64,000 nt of DNA from Roseomonas aerilata DSM 19363 (GCF_000711725.1 NZ_JONP01000002.1:186001-250000), one strand, 5' to 3'. Counted from the first letter of the stretch, positions 8,014 through 19,427 are shown. Translations and numbers: made by a program. Notes: a model not told the origin generated them from the letters alone.

Positions 8014-8979
8014 ATGAACCGCCGATCCCTCCTTGCCCTGCCGGGGCTCGCCGCCCTCGCGCGGCCGGCTATCGCCCAGTCGCAGGCACGCCCCGTGCGG
8101 CTGATCGTGCCCTTCCCGGCGGGCGGGGCGACCGACGCGGTGTCGCGCCTTTTCGCGCCGCTCCTGGGCCAGCGCCTGGGCACGACCGTGGTCATCGAGA
8201 ATCGCCCCGGCGCGGGCGGCGTCCCGGCGGCCGAGGTGGTGGTGCGCGCGCCGCCGGACGGGCTGACGCTGCTGCTCGCCACCTCCTCCATCCACTCCAC
8301 CGCGCCGGCCACCGGCGCCAACCTGCCTTACAACGTCGAGACCGACTTCACGCCGCTCGCGCTCATCGGCGCCTCGCCCTCGCTCGTGCTCGTCTCCACC
8401 ACCGTGCCGGTGAATGATCTCCGTGGCTTCATCGCCTGGGCCAAGGCGCGGCGCGGGGGGGTGAACTACGGCTCCTCGGGCGTCGCCACCACGCCGCACC
8501 TGAATGGGGCACTGCTCGACAGCCTGGCGGATCTCGGAATGGTGCACGTGCCCTATCGCGGCACCGGCGCCGTCTATACCGAGCTGCGGCGGGGCGACGT
8601 GCACGTGCTGCTGGACGTGCCGGCCACGGCGGCAACCCATATCCAGGCGGGCACGGTCAAGGCACTGGCCGTGACCTCCGCCGCGCCGACGCCGCTGGCG
8701 CCGGGAATACCGACCGGCGAGGCCGCGGGCCTGCCCGGCCTCGTCTCCGAGACCTGGTTCGGCATCTTCGGCCCGGCGCACATGCCGCCCGCCGTCGCGC
8801 AGCGGATCACCGAGGCCTCGGATGCCGCCATGGGCGATGCCGATCTCAAGGCACGGCTGCTCGGCCTGGGGGTGGAGCCCCGCGCCGGCGACGGGAACGC
8901 GCTGGCCGCGGCGGCGCGGACGGAGCGGGAGCGCTGGACCGAGCTGGTCCAGCGCCTCGGCATCCGCGCGACAGACTGA
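8014..8979 (+). CDS. Bug-family (TctC) tripartite tricarboxylate receptor
   Basis: 321 residues. N-terminal signal peptide MNRRSLLALPGLAALARPAIAQ, then the Bug fold: 'VRLIVPFPAGGATDAVSRLF', 'VVIENRPGAGGVPAAEVVV', 'HVPYRGTGAVYTELRRGDVH' and 'ETWFGIFGPAHMPPAVAQRI'. Such receptors bind carboxylates or amino acids in the periplasm. No TctA/TctB membrane genes are nearby, the usual situation for orphan Bug proteins. The gene follows the aminotransferase by 33 bp on the same strand and may be co-transcribed. The ligand is unknown. Confidence 0.9.
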   Translation: MNRRSLLALPGLAALARPAIAQSQARPVRLIVPFPAGGATDAVSRLFAPLLGQRLGTTVVIENRPGAGGVPAAEVVVRAPPDGLTLLLATSSIHSTAPATGANLPYNVETDFTPLALIGASPSLVLVSTTVPVNDLRGFIAWAKARRGGVNYGSSGVATTPHLNGALLDSLADLGMVHVPYRGTGAVYTELRRGDVHVLLDVPATAATHIQAGTVKALAVTSAAPTPLAPGIPTGEAAGLPGLVSETWFGIFGPAHMPPAVAQRITEASDAAMGDADLKARLLGLGVEPRAGDGNALAAAARTERERWTELVQRLGIRATD

Positions 8980-8996
8980 GGCCGCGCGGGGCGGCC
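8980..8996. terminator. Small hairpin at a convergent junction
   Basis: GGCCGC-gcggg-GCGGCC forms a 6-bp perfect stem in the 19-bp gap between the convergent Bug receptor and shikimate dehydrogenase genes. It could serve both as a weak bidirectional terminator. There is no T-tract. Confidence 0.35.
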
Positions 8997-8998
8997 GC

Positions 8999-9847
8999 TT
9001 ACTTCACATGCGCGGCGAAGGCGGCGTCGATGACGCCCGCCGGCGCCTGCCGGCCGGTGAAGAGGGTGAAGCCGTCCTCCGCCTGCCCGACCGACATGGC
9101 CCGCCCGGGCATGATCGCGCAGCCGAGCGCCGTCGCGGCCGCCAGCAGCGGCGTTACGGGCGGGTGGTAGACGGCGTCCGCCACCCACATGGAGCCGCGG
9201 AGCAGGGTGGGATCCACGGGGCTGGAGGTGTCAGGCAGCATCCCGGCGGGGGAGGCGTTCACCACGCCCACGGCGCCCTCCATGGCGGCGGCGATGCCGC
9301 CAGCCGGCAGGAAGCGCCCGCCACCCCAGCCCGAGGCCTCCCCGGCAAGGGAGGCGGCGCGGGCGGGGTCCTGATCCACCACGCGCACCTCGGGAACGCC
9401 TGCCTTCGCCAGCGACCATGCGATGGCGCGTCCGGCGCCGCCCGCACCGATCAGCACGGCGGGGCCAGCCTTCACCGCCTCCCCCACCGTGCCCAGCAGG
9501 CCCGACAGGAAGCCCGTCGCGTCGGTGTTGTGGCCGGTCAGCCAGCCGTCGCGCACGGTGATGAGGTTCACCGCGCCCACCTGCTGGGCGCCGGGGGCCA
9601 GCGCGTCGAGGAAGGGGATGACCGCCTGCTTGTAGGGAAAGGTGACATTGATCCCCGCAAAGCCGATCAGCCGCACCCCGTCGAGGATGCGGCCGATGAC
9701 CTCGGGCGTGGCGCCCGCCACGTCGATCAGGTGGTAGCGGACATCGAGCCCCGTGGCGGCGCCGGCCGCCTCCATCATCGCCGGAGCGGCGGAATGGGAG
9801 ATCGGGTGGCCGAGCAAGCCGAGCAGGACCCGGTTGGAACTGGCCAT
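8999..9847 (-). CDS. aroE: Shikimate (or quinate/shikimate) dehydrogenase
   Basis: 282 residues. It reduces 3-dehydroshikimate to shikimate with NADPH, or works in the reverse, catabolic direction in quinate-type paralogs. Visible motifs are the substrate loop 'GLLGHPISHSAAPAMMEAAG', the catalytic lysine in 'GINVTFPYKQAV', the aspartate in 'GHNTDATGFLSGL', and a Rossmann segment 'VLIGAGGAGRAIAWSLA'. C-terminal 'MSVGQAEDGFTLFTG' matches the Gln-containing end motif. The N-terminal loop is HPISHSAAP rather than NPISHSKSP, so a degradative paralog with different cofactor preference is possible. It is transcribed with argJ, starting 4 bp after its stop codon. Confidence 0.85.
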   Translation of the reverse strand: MASSNRVLLGLLGHPISHSAAPAMMEAAGAATGLDVRYHLIDVAGATPEVIGRILDGVRLIGFAGINVTFPYKQAVIPFLDALAPGAQQVGAVNLITVRDGWLTGHNTDATGFLSGLLGTVGEAVKAGPAVLIGAGGAGRAIAWSLAKAGVPEVRVVDQDPARAASLAGEASGWGGGRFLPAGGIAAAMEGAVGVVNASPAGMLPDTSSPVDPTLLRGSMWVADAVYHPPVTPLLAAATALGCAIMPGRAMSVGQAEDGFTLFTGRQAPAGVIDAAFAAHVK

Positions 9848-9851
9848 CGCC

Positions 9852-11081
9852 TCAGGACCGGTAGGAGCCGTTGATGTCGATGTAGCCGTGGGTCAGGTCG
9901 CAGGTCCAAACGGTGGACTCACCCTTGCCCAGGCCGAGATCGACCTCGATGTCGATCTCCCGCCCCTTCATGTGGGTCACGACCGGGCCCTCGTCGTAGC
10001 CCTCGACCACGCCACCGTCCTTGGCCATCCAGGTGCCGCCGACGGCGACCGAGAGGCGATCCCGGTCCGCCGGCTCGCCGGCCTTGCCCACGGCCATGAC
10101 GATGCGGCCCCAGTTAGCGTCCTCGCCGGCAATGGCGGTCTTCACCAGGGGCGAGTTGGCGATGGCCATGGCCACCCGCTTGGCCGAATTGTCGGAGACG
10201 GCCCCGCGCACCGTCACCTTCACCAGCTTCTGCGCCCCCTCCCCGTCCCGCACCACCTGCAGGGCGAGGTCCAGCAGCAGGGCATCGAGCTGCGTCTGGA
10301 AATCGTCCAGCGCCTCGCCCGGGAAGGCGGAGACGCGATCGTTCCCGGCCTGCCCCGTGGCGAAGAGCAGCACGGTGTCGGAGGTGGAGGTGTCGCTATC
10401 GACCGTCGTGCGGTTGAAGCTCGCCTCCACCCCGCGGCGCAGCGCCGATTGCAGGGCAGCGGCGGGGATGGCGGCGTCGGTGGCCACGAAGCACAGCATC
10501 GTCGCCATGTCCGGCGCCACCATGCCGCTGCCCTTAGCGACGCCGAGGATCGTGACCTTCGTGCCGTGGATCGTCGCGGTGCGGGCGGACGCCTTGGGGA
10601 AGGTGTCGGTGGTCATGATGCCGCGCGCGGCATCGGCCCAGCCCGTCTCCTTCAGCGAGGCGTGCAGCGCCGGCAGGGCGGCGGCCAGCTTCTCGTGCGG
10701 CATCACCTGGCCGATGACGCCGGTGCTGGCGAGGAACACCTCGGAGGTCTCGCACCCGGCGAGCGAGGCCGCGGCAGCGGCGGTCGCCTCGCAGGCCACC
10801 ACGCCGGCCCGGCCGGTGAAGACATTGGCGTTGCCGGCATTCACCACCAGGGCGCGCGCGGCCTCGCCCTTCAGCGCCGTGCGGCACCAGTCCACCGGGG
10901 CGCCGGGGCACTTGTTGCTCGTGAAGACGCCCGCGACGGTCGTGCCCGGGGCGAACTCCATCATCATGACGTCGGGCCGGCCCTGGTAGCGCAGGCCGGC
11001 GGCGGCGACGCCCAGCCGCACGCCCTTCAGCGGCGGCAGGGGCGGCAGCTCGACCCGGAGGGGGGAGACGGGGATGTCCAT
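9852..11081 (-). CDS. argJ: Bifunctional glutamate N-acetyltransferase / amino-acid N-acetyltransferase
   Basis: 409 residues, normal ArgJ length. It transfers the acetyl group from N-acetylornithine to glutamate (and may use acetyl-CoA) in cyclic arginine synthesis. The self-cleavage site is visible as 'KGSGMVAPDMATMLCFVATD', with Thr194 becoming the nucleophile of the beta chain. Other family segments are 'NAGNANVFTG' and 'GVIGQVMPHEKL', and the C-terminal 'GYIDINGSYRS' is nearly invariant. The order is PpiC-type isomerase (11098), argJ, aroE, all leftward with 16 and 4 bp gaps, so it is a likely operon. Confidence 0.96.
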   Translation of the reverse strand: MDIPVSPLRVELPPLPPLKGVRLGVAAAGLRYQGRPDVMMMEFAPGTTVAGVFTSNKCPGAPVDWCRTALKGEAARALVVNAGNANVFTGRAGVVACEATAAAAASLAGCETSEVFLASTGVIGQVMPHEKLAAALPALHASLKETGWADAARGIMTTDTFPKASARTATIHGTKVTILGVAKGSGMVAPDMATMLCFVATDAAIPAAALQSALRRGVEASFNRTTVDSDTSTSDTVLLFATGQAGNDRVSAFPGEALDDFQTQLDALLLDLALQVVRDGEGAQKLVKVTVRGAVSDNSAKRVAMAIANSPLVKTAIAGEDANWGRIVMAVGKAGEPADRDRLSVAVGGTWMAKDGGVVEGYDEGPVVTHMKGREIDIEVDLGLGKGESTVWTCDLTHGYIDINGSYRS

Positions 11082-11097
11082 CGCCTACCTCCTCCGC

Positions 11098-12045
11098 TCA
11101 GCGCCGCGGGGCCGAGGAGGGAGCCGGCGCGGCGGCCGGCGGGGTCGCGCCCTCCATCAGCCCGGGCGCCCGAATCGGCGAACCGTCGAGGTTGAAACGC
11201 TCGACGCGAGCGGCGTTGCGGATGCGCTCGACCGCGCCGTTCACCGTCTCCTCGAAGGCGGACTGGCGGAGCGCCTCCTGGCTGTCCTCGAAGCTGGCGG
11301 CCGGCGCCGTGCGGCGCTCCTCCAGCTTGATGACATGCCAGCCGAAGGCGGTGCGCACGGGGGCGGGGCTGATCTGGCCGGGCTGGAGAGCGAAGGCGGC
11401 TTCGGCAAATTCAGGGATCATGTCGGACTTCTTGAAGAAGCCGAGATCGCCGCCCTGCTCGGCGCCAGGGCCGGTGGAGCGGCGCTTGGCGATCTCGGCG
11501 AAGTCGGCGCCGGGGCGGCGGACCTCCTCCAGCGCCTCTCGCGCTGCGGCCTCGGTCGGCACGAGGATGTGCCGGGCGTGAATCTCCTCCTCGCCCTGGC
11601 GGGTGGCCGATTCGCGGTCGTAGCGGGCGCGCAGGGCCCCCTCGGTCAGCGCCGGCGCCACCTCGCGGCGGAGAAGGGCCTGCTGCAGCTCCTGGTCGGT
11701 GGCGCGGGCGATGCGGCGCTGCACCTCCGGGTCCCGCTCCAGCCCCTCGGCGCGGGCGCGGGCGACGATGGCCTTCTGGGCCACCAGCTGGTCCACGATT
11801 AGGGGGAAGATCATCGCCGGGGGGGCATTCTTCAGCTCGTCAGGCAGCTCGGCGGCGGCGTCGCGCACGTCGGAGAGGCGGATCTCCTGCCCCTCCACCC
11901 GCGCCACCACGGGGTCGGCTGGCTGGGGAGAAGCCGCCTGGGGCGCGGCGGAGGCGGGCGGTGCCGCCGGCGCCTGGGCGAGGGCAAGCCCGGCCGAGAG
12001 CAGGCAGGCGGGGAGGGCGGCGGCGGAGAGGAGAAGGCGGCGCAT
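11098..12045 (-). CDS. Periplasmic PpiC/SurA-type peptidyl-prolyl isomerase
   Basis: 315 residues from the ATG at 12045, which begins a signal peptide ([24 protein letters not shown]). A low-complexity Ala/Pro linker follows. The N-terminal helical chaperone part (about 45-140) precedes a parvulin domain (about 150-245): '[21 protein letters not shown]', '[24 protein letters not shown]', '[12 protein letters not shown]'. The C-terminal tail is Ala/Pro-rich. Family role is folding of outer-membrane or periplasmic proteins. It is placed divergently from secA and upstream of argJ, so protein export and arginine genes share a promoter region, which is common in alphaproteobacteria. Open frame continues upstream over the secA start, but I reject that extension because the signal peptide fixes the start. 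Confidence 0.9.
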   Translation of the reverse strand: MRRLLLSAAALPACLLSAGLALAQAPAAPPASAAPQAASPQPADPVVARVEGQEIRLSDVRDAAAELPDELKNAPPAMIFPLIVDQLVAQKAIVARARAEGLERDPEVQRRIARATDQELQQALLRREVAPALTEGALRARYDRESATRQGEEEIHARHILVPTEAAAREALEEVRRPGADFAEIAKRRSTGPGAEQGGDLGFFKKSDMIPEFAEAAFALQPGQISPAPVRTAFGWHVIKLEERRTAPAASFEDSQEALRQSAFEETVNGAVERIRNAARVERFNLDGSPIRAPGLMEGATPPAAAPAPSSAPRR

Positions 12046-12166
12046 CGGGGGGAAGCCTCGGCGGAAAGGGGCGCAACATGGCGGAGGGGGGGCCCGCTCA
12101 CAAGGCGGCCGCGTGGCCGGGGCATCACGAGGCGGCGTCCTGCAGCCCCTTCCCCCCCGGCATTCG

Positions 12167-12195
12167 TTGACCCGCCGCCCCCCCTTCCCTATCTC
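12167..12195 (+). promoter_or_regulatory. Predicted sigma70 promoter of secA
   Basis: TTGACC (12167-12172) and TATCTC (12190-12195) are separated by exactly 17 bp in the divergent gap before secA. This is one of the few good -35/-10 pairs visible in the window. Transcription would start near 12202, leaving about 105 nt of leader. The gap (12046-12307) holds no other feature that I can support. Confidence 0.5.
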
Positions 12196-12307
12196 TGCGC
12201 CTGCACGCAGGGCCCTGTCAGGCCCCCCTCCTGCCGGCCGCCCCGCGGTCCTTCCGGTGGCGGCCCCCAGGCGATGCCCAGGCCTGCCCCGGAGACCTCC
12301 TGACCCT

Positions 12308-15040
<2,733 letters not shown>

Positions 15041-15105
15041 TGGCCCGCAACTTCGAGGTCCGCGCGCGTTGATGAGGTAGCGCGGAACGAAGAAGGCGAA
15101 GCAGG

Positions 15106-15237
15106 ATGCTTGATTCACCCCTGATTGGGCTCGCCGCCCTCGCCGTGATCATCGTGGTGCTGGTGGTGCTCCAGCGGCTCGAATTCTTAAGCGTCTTCTC
15201 CCGCCGGCGCCGCGATCAGCCGCCGCGGGAGGATTGA
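15106..15237 (+). CDS. 43-residue single-span membrane protein
   Basis: ATG at 15106, preceded by purine-rich 'gaaggcgaagcagg' as a ribosome-binding site, 65 bp after secA on the same strand. The product begins MLDSPLIG, has one hydrophobic span (about residues 6-22, rich in Leu, Val, Ile and Ala), and a cytoplasmic tail with Arg-Arg-Arg-Arg followed by an acidic end (PRED). I recognise no family. Its location suggests a small export- or envelope-related protein made with SecA. It ends 18 bp before repeat copy A. Coding status rests on the RBS, the coherent topology and the stop position just before the repeat. Confidence 0.5.
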   Translation: MLDSPLIGLAALAVIIVVLVVLQRLEFLSVFSRRRRDQPPRED

Positions 15238-15254
15238 GGGCCGTTCGGCGACCG

Positions 15255-15504
15255 CCAGAGAGGGCTCTGCCCTCTCCGGCACCTCACCCGCCAAGGGCCT
15301 GAGGCCCTTGGAACCCCATCTGGCTTTCGCGGGTGCGGTGATCGGAGGCCGGCTCCTCGCCGGTGCTCTTCCTGTGTGTGCAGTCGCCTCGGGTCCACGA
15401 CCCGAGGCGCACCGGTTGCAGAACCGCCCTAAACTTGAAGAAGAAGATGATGGAGGGGGGTCCGGGGAGAGGAAGAATTCTTTCTTCCTCTCCCCGGAGT
15501 CACC
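15255..15504 (+). repeat. Four-hairpin dispersed repeat, copy A (long-spacer class)
   Basis: Four inverted repeats in order. a: GAGAGGGC/GCCCTCTC (15258-15276). b: CCAAGGGCCT/AGGCCCTTGG (15291-15311). c: CGCCTCGGGTC/GACCCGAGGCG (15385-15409). d: a perfect 16-bp stem (15462-15477 with 15482-15497) around a GAATTC-containing loop. A conserved GTCACC ends the element at 15499-15504. The b-to-c spacer is 73 nt and shares sequence with copies C and D. It fills the gap between the 43-residue gene (18 bp before) and the convergent DJ-1 gene (stop 19 bp after). No T-tract follows stem d in the forward direction. Confidence 0.9.
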
Positions 15505-15522
15505 CACGCCACCCGCTCAAAA

Positions 15523-16086
15523 TCAGGCCGCCACCGCCCGCGGCGTGGTGCGGGACACGGCATCAACCATCTTCTCGCAGAAAGCGGGCAGGTCCTGCGG
15601 GTTCCGCGAGGTGACGAAGTTGCCGTCCACCACGCAGGTCTCGTCCACCCAGATCGCCCCGGCGTTGCGCAGGTCGGTCTTGAGCGAGGGGTAGGAGGTC
15701 ATGCGCCGCCCCTTCACCGCCCCGGCCTCGATCAGCGACCAGGGGCTGTGGCAGATCGCCGCGATCGGCTTACTGGCCTCGGTGAAGGCGCGGACGAAGG
15801 CGACGGCCGCCTCGTTCATGCGCAGCTTGTCAGGGTTGGTGGTGCCGCCCGGCAGGACCAGGGCGTCGAAGGCGTCGGCGTGGGCATCGGCCAGTTCCAC
15901 ATCCACCGCGATCCTCTCGGCGGGGTTCACGTCCCCGTCCATCGACTGGATCTCGCCGAGCTTCAACGACACCACGGCCGCATCCATCCCCGCCTCTTTC
16001 AGGGCCTTCAGCGGTTCGGTCAGTTCAACCCGCTCGACCCCATCCGTCGCCAGGATCGCAACCCTGCGGTGCGTTGCTTCGGCCAT
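15523..16086 (-). CDS. DJ-1/PfpI family protein (YajL/YhbO-like)
   Basis: 187 residues from the ATG at 16086, chosen because 'aaggaatg' precedes it and family homology begins at 'RRVAILATDGVE'. The catalytic cysteine lies in the nucleophile elbow 'PIAAICHSPWSLIEAGAVKG', with the usual acidic residue in 'DGVERVELTEPLKALKEAG'. 'DALVLPGGTTNPDKLR' is also typical. Family members act as glyoxalase III or deglycase-type stress proteins, and some were named intracellular proteases. It is monocistronic: repeat copy A lies past its stop and the ABC operon beyond its start runs the same way but is separated by about 118 bp. Confidence 0.9.
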   Translation of the reverse strand: MAEATHRRVAILATDGVERVELTEPLKALKEAGMDAAVVSLKLGEIQSMDGDVNPAERIAVDVELADAHADAFDALVLPGGTTNPDKLRMNEAAVAFVRAFTEASKPIAAICHSPWSLIEAGAVKGRRMTSYPSLKTDLRNAGAIWVDETCVVDGNFVTSRNPQDLPAFCEKMVDAVSRTTPRAVAA

Positions 16087-16204
16087 GTCGCATTCCTTCC
16101 TTGCCAAACGGCAGCGGGGCTGGCGCATGACGCCAACCCTTGCGCCCGATAGAACGGCCGGCGGCAACGGAGGTTTGGCCGGGGATGGCGGAACGACGCC
16201 GCGA

Positions 16205-16954
16205 TTACTTCCCAGACCAGTGGACGAAGCGTTTCTCCATCAGGAGGAAAAGAAGGTTGAGCGCGTAGCCGAGCGCGCCAGCGACGAAGATGGCGCCGTA
16301 CATCAGCCCGCTCTCGAACAGCATCTGCGCGTTGATCACCCGCTGGCCGAGGCCGTCGGTGGAGCCGATGAACATCTCCGCCACCACGACGATGACCAGC
16401 GCCAGCGACACGCCCTGGCGCATGCCGACGAGGATCTGCGGCAGGGCCTCCCAGACGAGCACGTCCACCAGGATGCGGGCCGGCCCCGCGCCCATCACGC
16501 GCGCGGCCAGCACGCGGGTGCGGCGGGCGTTCATCACGCCGTAGGCGGCGTTGAAGAGGATCACGAGGGCCGCGCCGAAGGCGGCCACCGCGATCTTGGT
16601 CGCCTCCCCCGTGCCGAAGAGCACGAGGAAGAGCGGGAACAAGGCGGAGGCCGGGGTGGAGCGGAAGAAGTCCACCACGAACTCCACGGCGCGGTAGAGG
16701 CGTTCCCGCGCACCGAGCGCGACGCCCAGCGGCACACCAATGGCGGAGGCGATGGCGAAGGAGAGCAGCGTGCGCGCGACCGTGCGCCAGAGGTCATGCG
16801 CCAGCGTGCCCGTCGAGAGCGCCGCCCAGGTGTCGCGCGCCGTCTCGGCCGGCGAGGGCAGCAGCACCGGGTCTGCCACGCCGAGCAGCACCGCCACCTG
16901 CCAGAGCGCGATGAAGGCGAGCGCGCCGAGGACGGGCGGAAGCAGCGCGCGCAT
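16205..16954 (-). CDS. ABC importer permease (SsuC/TauC/ThiX type)
   Basis: 249-residue multi-span inner-membrane protein starting at the ATG at 16954, which overlaps the stop of the ATPase gene as ATGA. Six hydrophobic segments are visible. The cytoplasmic EAA-type loop reads 'AARVMGAGPARILVDVLVWEALPQILVGMRQG', which contacts the ATPase. Typical of the nitrate/sulfonate/taurine and thiamine-precursor importer family. It is the last gene of VOC protein - receptor - ATPase - permease, all overlapping or close, so the complex is complete. Confidence 0.92.
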   Translation of the reverse strand: MRALLPPVLGALAFIALWQVAVLLGVADPVLLPSPAETARDTWAALSTGTLAHDLWRTVARTLLSFAIASAIGVPLGVALGARERLYRAVEFVVDFFRSTPASALFPLFLVLFGTGEATKIAVAAFGAALVILFNAAYGVMNARRTRVLAARVMGAGPARILVDVLVWEALPQILVGMRQGVSLALVIVVVAEMFIGSTDGLGQRVINAQMLFESGLMYGAIFVAGALGYALNLLFLLMEKRFVHWSGK

Positions 16955-17742
16955 CAGGCGGCTTCCGGCCGCGAGCGCACGGCGGCGGTGAAGACATCGA
17001 GGCAACGCCGCTTGATCGCGACGAATTCGGGAGAGGAAAGCGTCGCGGCATCGCGTGGCCAGGCCAGCGGCACGGGCACGTCGTCCACGATGCGGGAGGG
17101 CCTGCGGGTCAGCATCAGCACGCGGTCCGACAGAGCGATGGACTCCTCGAGGTCGTGGGAGACGAGCATGGCCGTGATGCGGTTCTCCTTCAGCACGCGA
17201 CCGAGGAGTTCCCGTAGGGAGAGGGTCGTCTCGTAGTCGAGCGCCGAGAAGGGCTCGTCGAGGAACAGCACCTCCGGCTCCACCGCCAGGGCGCGCATGA
17301 CCGAGACGAGCTGCTGCTGCCCGCCGGAGAGCTCATAGGGGTAGCGGTTGAGGTCGAAGCGCACGTCGAAGGCGGCGACCAGCGCCTCCAGCCGCCGCTC
17401 CACCTGCGAGCGCGGCTGGCGCATCAGGCGCAGCGGATAGCGGATGTTGTCGGCCGCGCGCTTCCAGGGAAGCAGCGCCTCCCGATAGTTCTGGAAGACA
17501 TAGCCGATGCGGGCCTCCCGCACCGTGCGGCCATCGAACAGCACGGTGCCGGAATCGGCCTCCAGCAACCCCGCCATCATGTTGATGAGCGTGGACTTTC
17601 CGCAGCCATTCGGCCCGAAGACCGAGAGGATGTCGCCGCGGCGAAGGTCCAGGTCCAGCCCGGCATGCACGGGCTGGCCACGGAAGGCCTTGGAGAGGCC
17701 GCGGACGCTGACCGCGGCCTCCCGGGGGGAGATGACGTTCAC
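16954..17742 (-). CDS. ABC importer ATPase (SsuB/TauB type)
   Basis: 262 residues from a GTG at 17742 that overlaps the receptor stop codon as GTGA. Walker A 'GPNGCGKSTLINMMAG', Q-loop 'GYVFQNYREALLPWK', signature 'YELSGGQQQLVSVMRAL', Walker B 'EVLFLDEPFSALDYET' and switch His 'AMLVSHDLEES' are intact. It energises uptake by the adjacent permease. The open frame continues for 430 codons upstream through the receptor gene in a different frame from it; that part is a shadow, and the GTG gives the family length. Confidence 0.93.
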   Translation of the reverse strand: MNVISPREAAVSVRGLSKAFRGQPVHAGLDLDLRRGDILSVFGPNGCGKSTLINMMAGLLEADSGTVLFDGRTVREARIGYVFQNYREALLPWKRAADNIRYPLRLMRQPRSQVERRLEALVAAFDVRFDLNRYPYELSGGQQQLVSVMRALAVEPEVLFLDEPFSALDYETTLSLRELLGRVLKENRITAMLVSHDLEESIALSDRVLMLTRRPSRIVDDVPVPLAWPRDAATLSSPEFVAIKRRCLDVFTAAVRSRPEAA

Positions 17743-18701
17743 AGGGGCCGCAGGAAGAGCTTCACGTCGATCGCGCTCCGCACGACGCCCTGGGCGACGG
17801 CGAGGTCCACGAACTTCTGGAAGTCCGCGACCTCCTGCGGGGACATGTCCTTCACCATCGCGAAGTTCACCAGCGGGATGGTCGGCGCGAGCTCCGCGGA
17901 GGTCTGCATGAAGGGCACCAGCAGGTCGCGCACGGAGGGATCGCTCTTGATGGTGGCGCAGGCCTTGCCCCAGGCACCGGCGAAGCGCGCCGCGACCTCC
18001 GGCTTGGCATCGAGGAACTTGCCCGTCAGCGCGGCGCCGGCCGCCCAGGCCTGCGCATCGGGGCGGCCGATGAGGTGGGTGGCGATCACCCCCGCCTCCA
18101 GCCGCCGCGCGGCGCCCTGACGCTCGGCAATGGTGGCCTGCGGCTCCAGCGTATAGGCGGCGTCGAAGGTGCCGGCCGCCAGGGCGCCGACATGCACGCC
18201 CATCTGTTGCTCCGACAGCGTGTAGTCGCGCCCCTCCTGGAGTCCGACGGAAGCGAGCACGGCGCGCGCGGCGGACATGTTGGCAGGCCCGGGGGCAGAG
18301 AGGATCTTCGCGCCCTTGAGGTCGCGCAGGGTGGTCGCGTTCCAGCCCGGCCGCACGACGAACTGCTCCATCCGGAAGCGGTCGCTCTGGCCGTTCAGCG
18401 CGAAGTAGATCGCCGTGTTCGCGCGGCGGGCGTTGATGTTTGCGCCCTCCAGCGTCACGAGGTTGGAGGCGCCGTCGAGGTCGCCCGCCACCATCGCCTG
18501 CACGATCAGCGGCGCGGCCTGCAGCGGCACGGCCTCTACCGCCAGCCCAGCCTCGGTGAAGAAGCCGCGCTCCCGCGCGACGTAGAAGGGCAGCGCGGAG
18601 GAAACGTTGAAGACGCCGATCTTCACCGCATCCGCCGCCATCGCCGCGCGGGCGAGGAAGGGCGTGGCGAGGGCGGCGCCGAGCAGGGTGCGACGATTCA
18701 T
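17739..18701 (-). CDS. ABC importer substrate-binding protein (NMT1/SsuA-like)
   Basis: 320 residues from ATG 18701; a GTG at 18716 that overlaps the VOC stop is an alternative and would add five residues before the signal peptide. Signal peptide MNRRTLLGAALATPFLARAAMA. The mature part has the NMT1 fold: 'VKIGVFNVSSALPFYVARERGFFTEAGLAVEAVP', 'MVAGDLDGASNLVTLEGA', 'AAGTFDAAYTLEPQATIAER'. Ligands for the family include sulfonates, nitrate, aromatic sulfonates and pyrimidine precursors; nothing in the sequence decides. The linked VOC-fold protein suggests an aromatic or dioxygenase-processed compound. Confidence 0.88.
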   Translation of the reverse strand: MNRRTLLGAALATPFLARAAMAADAVKIGVFNVSSALPFYVARERGFFTEAGLAVEAVPLQAAPLIVQAMVAGDLDGASNLVTLEGANINARRANTAIYFALNGQSDRFRMEQFVVRPGWNATTLRDLKGAKILSAPGPANMSAARAVLASVGLQEGRDYTLSEQQMGVHVGALAAGTFDAAYTLEPQATIAERQGAARRLEAGVIATHLIGRPDAQAWAAGAALTGKFLDAKPEVAARFAGAWGKACATIKSDPSVRDLLVPFMQTSAELAPTIPLVNFAMVKDMSPQEVADFQKFVDLAVAQGVVRSAIDVKLFLRPL

Positions 18702-18712
18702 TGGGGGCGGCC

Positions 18713-19213
18713 TCACGAGAGCTTCGGGTAGGTCTGGGGATCGAAGAAGCTGCTGCCGGCGACGTAGCGGCGCCCGTCGGACATGTCGGGCGGCGCGCCC
18801 GCCTCGGAGGCGCCGTCGAAGGTGAGTTCGAGCTGCACGCCGGAGGGGTCGTAGACGAAGAGCTGCCAGAGGGTGGTGCCGGGCACGAGGAACTCCCGCC
18901 AGTCCAGTCCCGCCTTCCGAAAGCGCTCGACGAAGGCGTGGTAGCCGCGGCAGGCGAGGGAGACGTGGTCGATCGCGGCCGTGCCCTGGGGCGCCACGCC
19001 CTCGGGCCCGAGCGCCGGCCCGCCGGCATAGACATGCAGCAGGGCCTGCCCGCCCGGCAGCGGCACGGAGAGCCAGGCGCCGGGATAGCCGAAGTCGGGG
19101 CGATGGGCTTCAGCGAGGCCCAGCACGCCCTTGTAGAAGGCGAGGGTGGCGGCGAGGTCGCTGGTCTTGACGGCCACGTGGAACAGGCCGGCGACGAGGG
19201 GCGTGTCAGACAT
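18713..19213 (-). CDS. VOC-superfamily (glyoxalase/extradiol dioxygenase fold) protein
   Basis: 166 residues. Two beta-alpha-beta-beta-beta modules: 'LFHVAVKTSDLAATLAFYKGVLGL' with a probable metal His, and 'IDHVSLACRGYHAFVERFRKAGLDWRE' with another His, followed by 'LFVYDPSGVQLELTFDG' carrying the metal Glu. These are the usual VOC metal ligands, so it could be a glyoxalase, isomerase or ring-cleaving dioxygenase. It is the first gene of the leftward ABC operon and ends 12 bp before the receptor start, so it probably acts on the imported compound. Confidence 0.85.
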   Translation of the reverse strand: MSDTPLVAGLFHVAVKTSDLAATLAFYKGVLGLAEAHRPDFGYPGAWLSVPLPGGQALLHVYAGGPALGPEGVAPQGTAAIDHVSLACRGYHAFVERFRKAGLDWREFLVPGTTLWQLFVYDPSGVQLELTFDGASEAGAPPDMSDGRRYVAGSSFFDPQTYPKLS

Positions 19214-19427
19214 CAGGGGGCGCGATCCGTGAAAAGCCCCATGCTGAGGGCAATCGACGTGCCACGGGAAGCGCGGGCTTAGGGCCCCGGCCCGCCCGCT
19301 TCGCGGTCAGGCAGCGCCGGGACTGGCGCAATCCTGGGCAGGAGCGGTGCCGGCGGGCCCCGGGGGCACCCGACAAGGCGGTTGGCCCGTCCTATGCTGA
19401 GGGGGTTCCTCGACCCAGGGCCCGACC

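Noticed and set aside
17743-19035. Upstream extension of the ABC ATPase frame
   Set aside because: Passes through the receptor and VOC genes in another frame; the GTG at 17742 gives the correct ATPase length.
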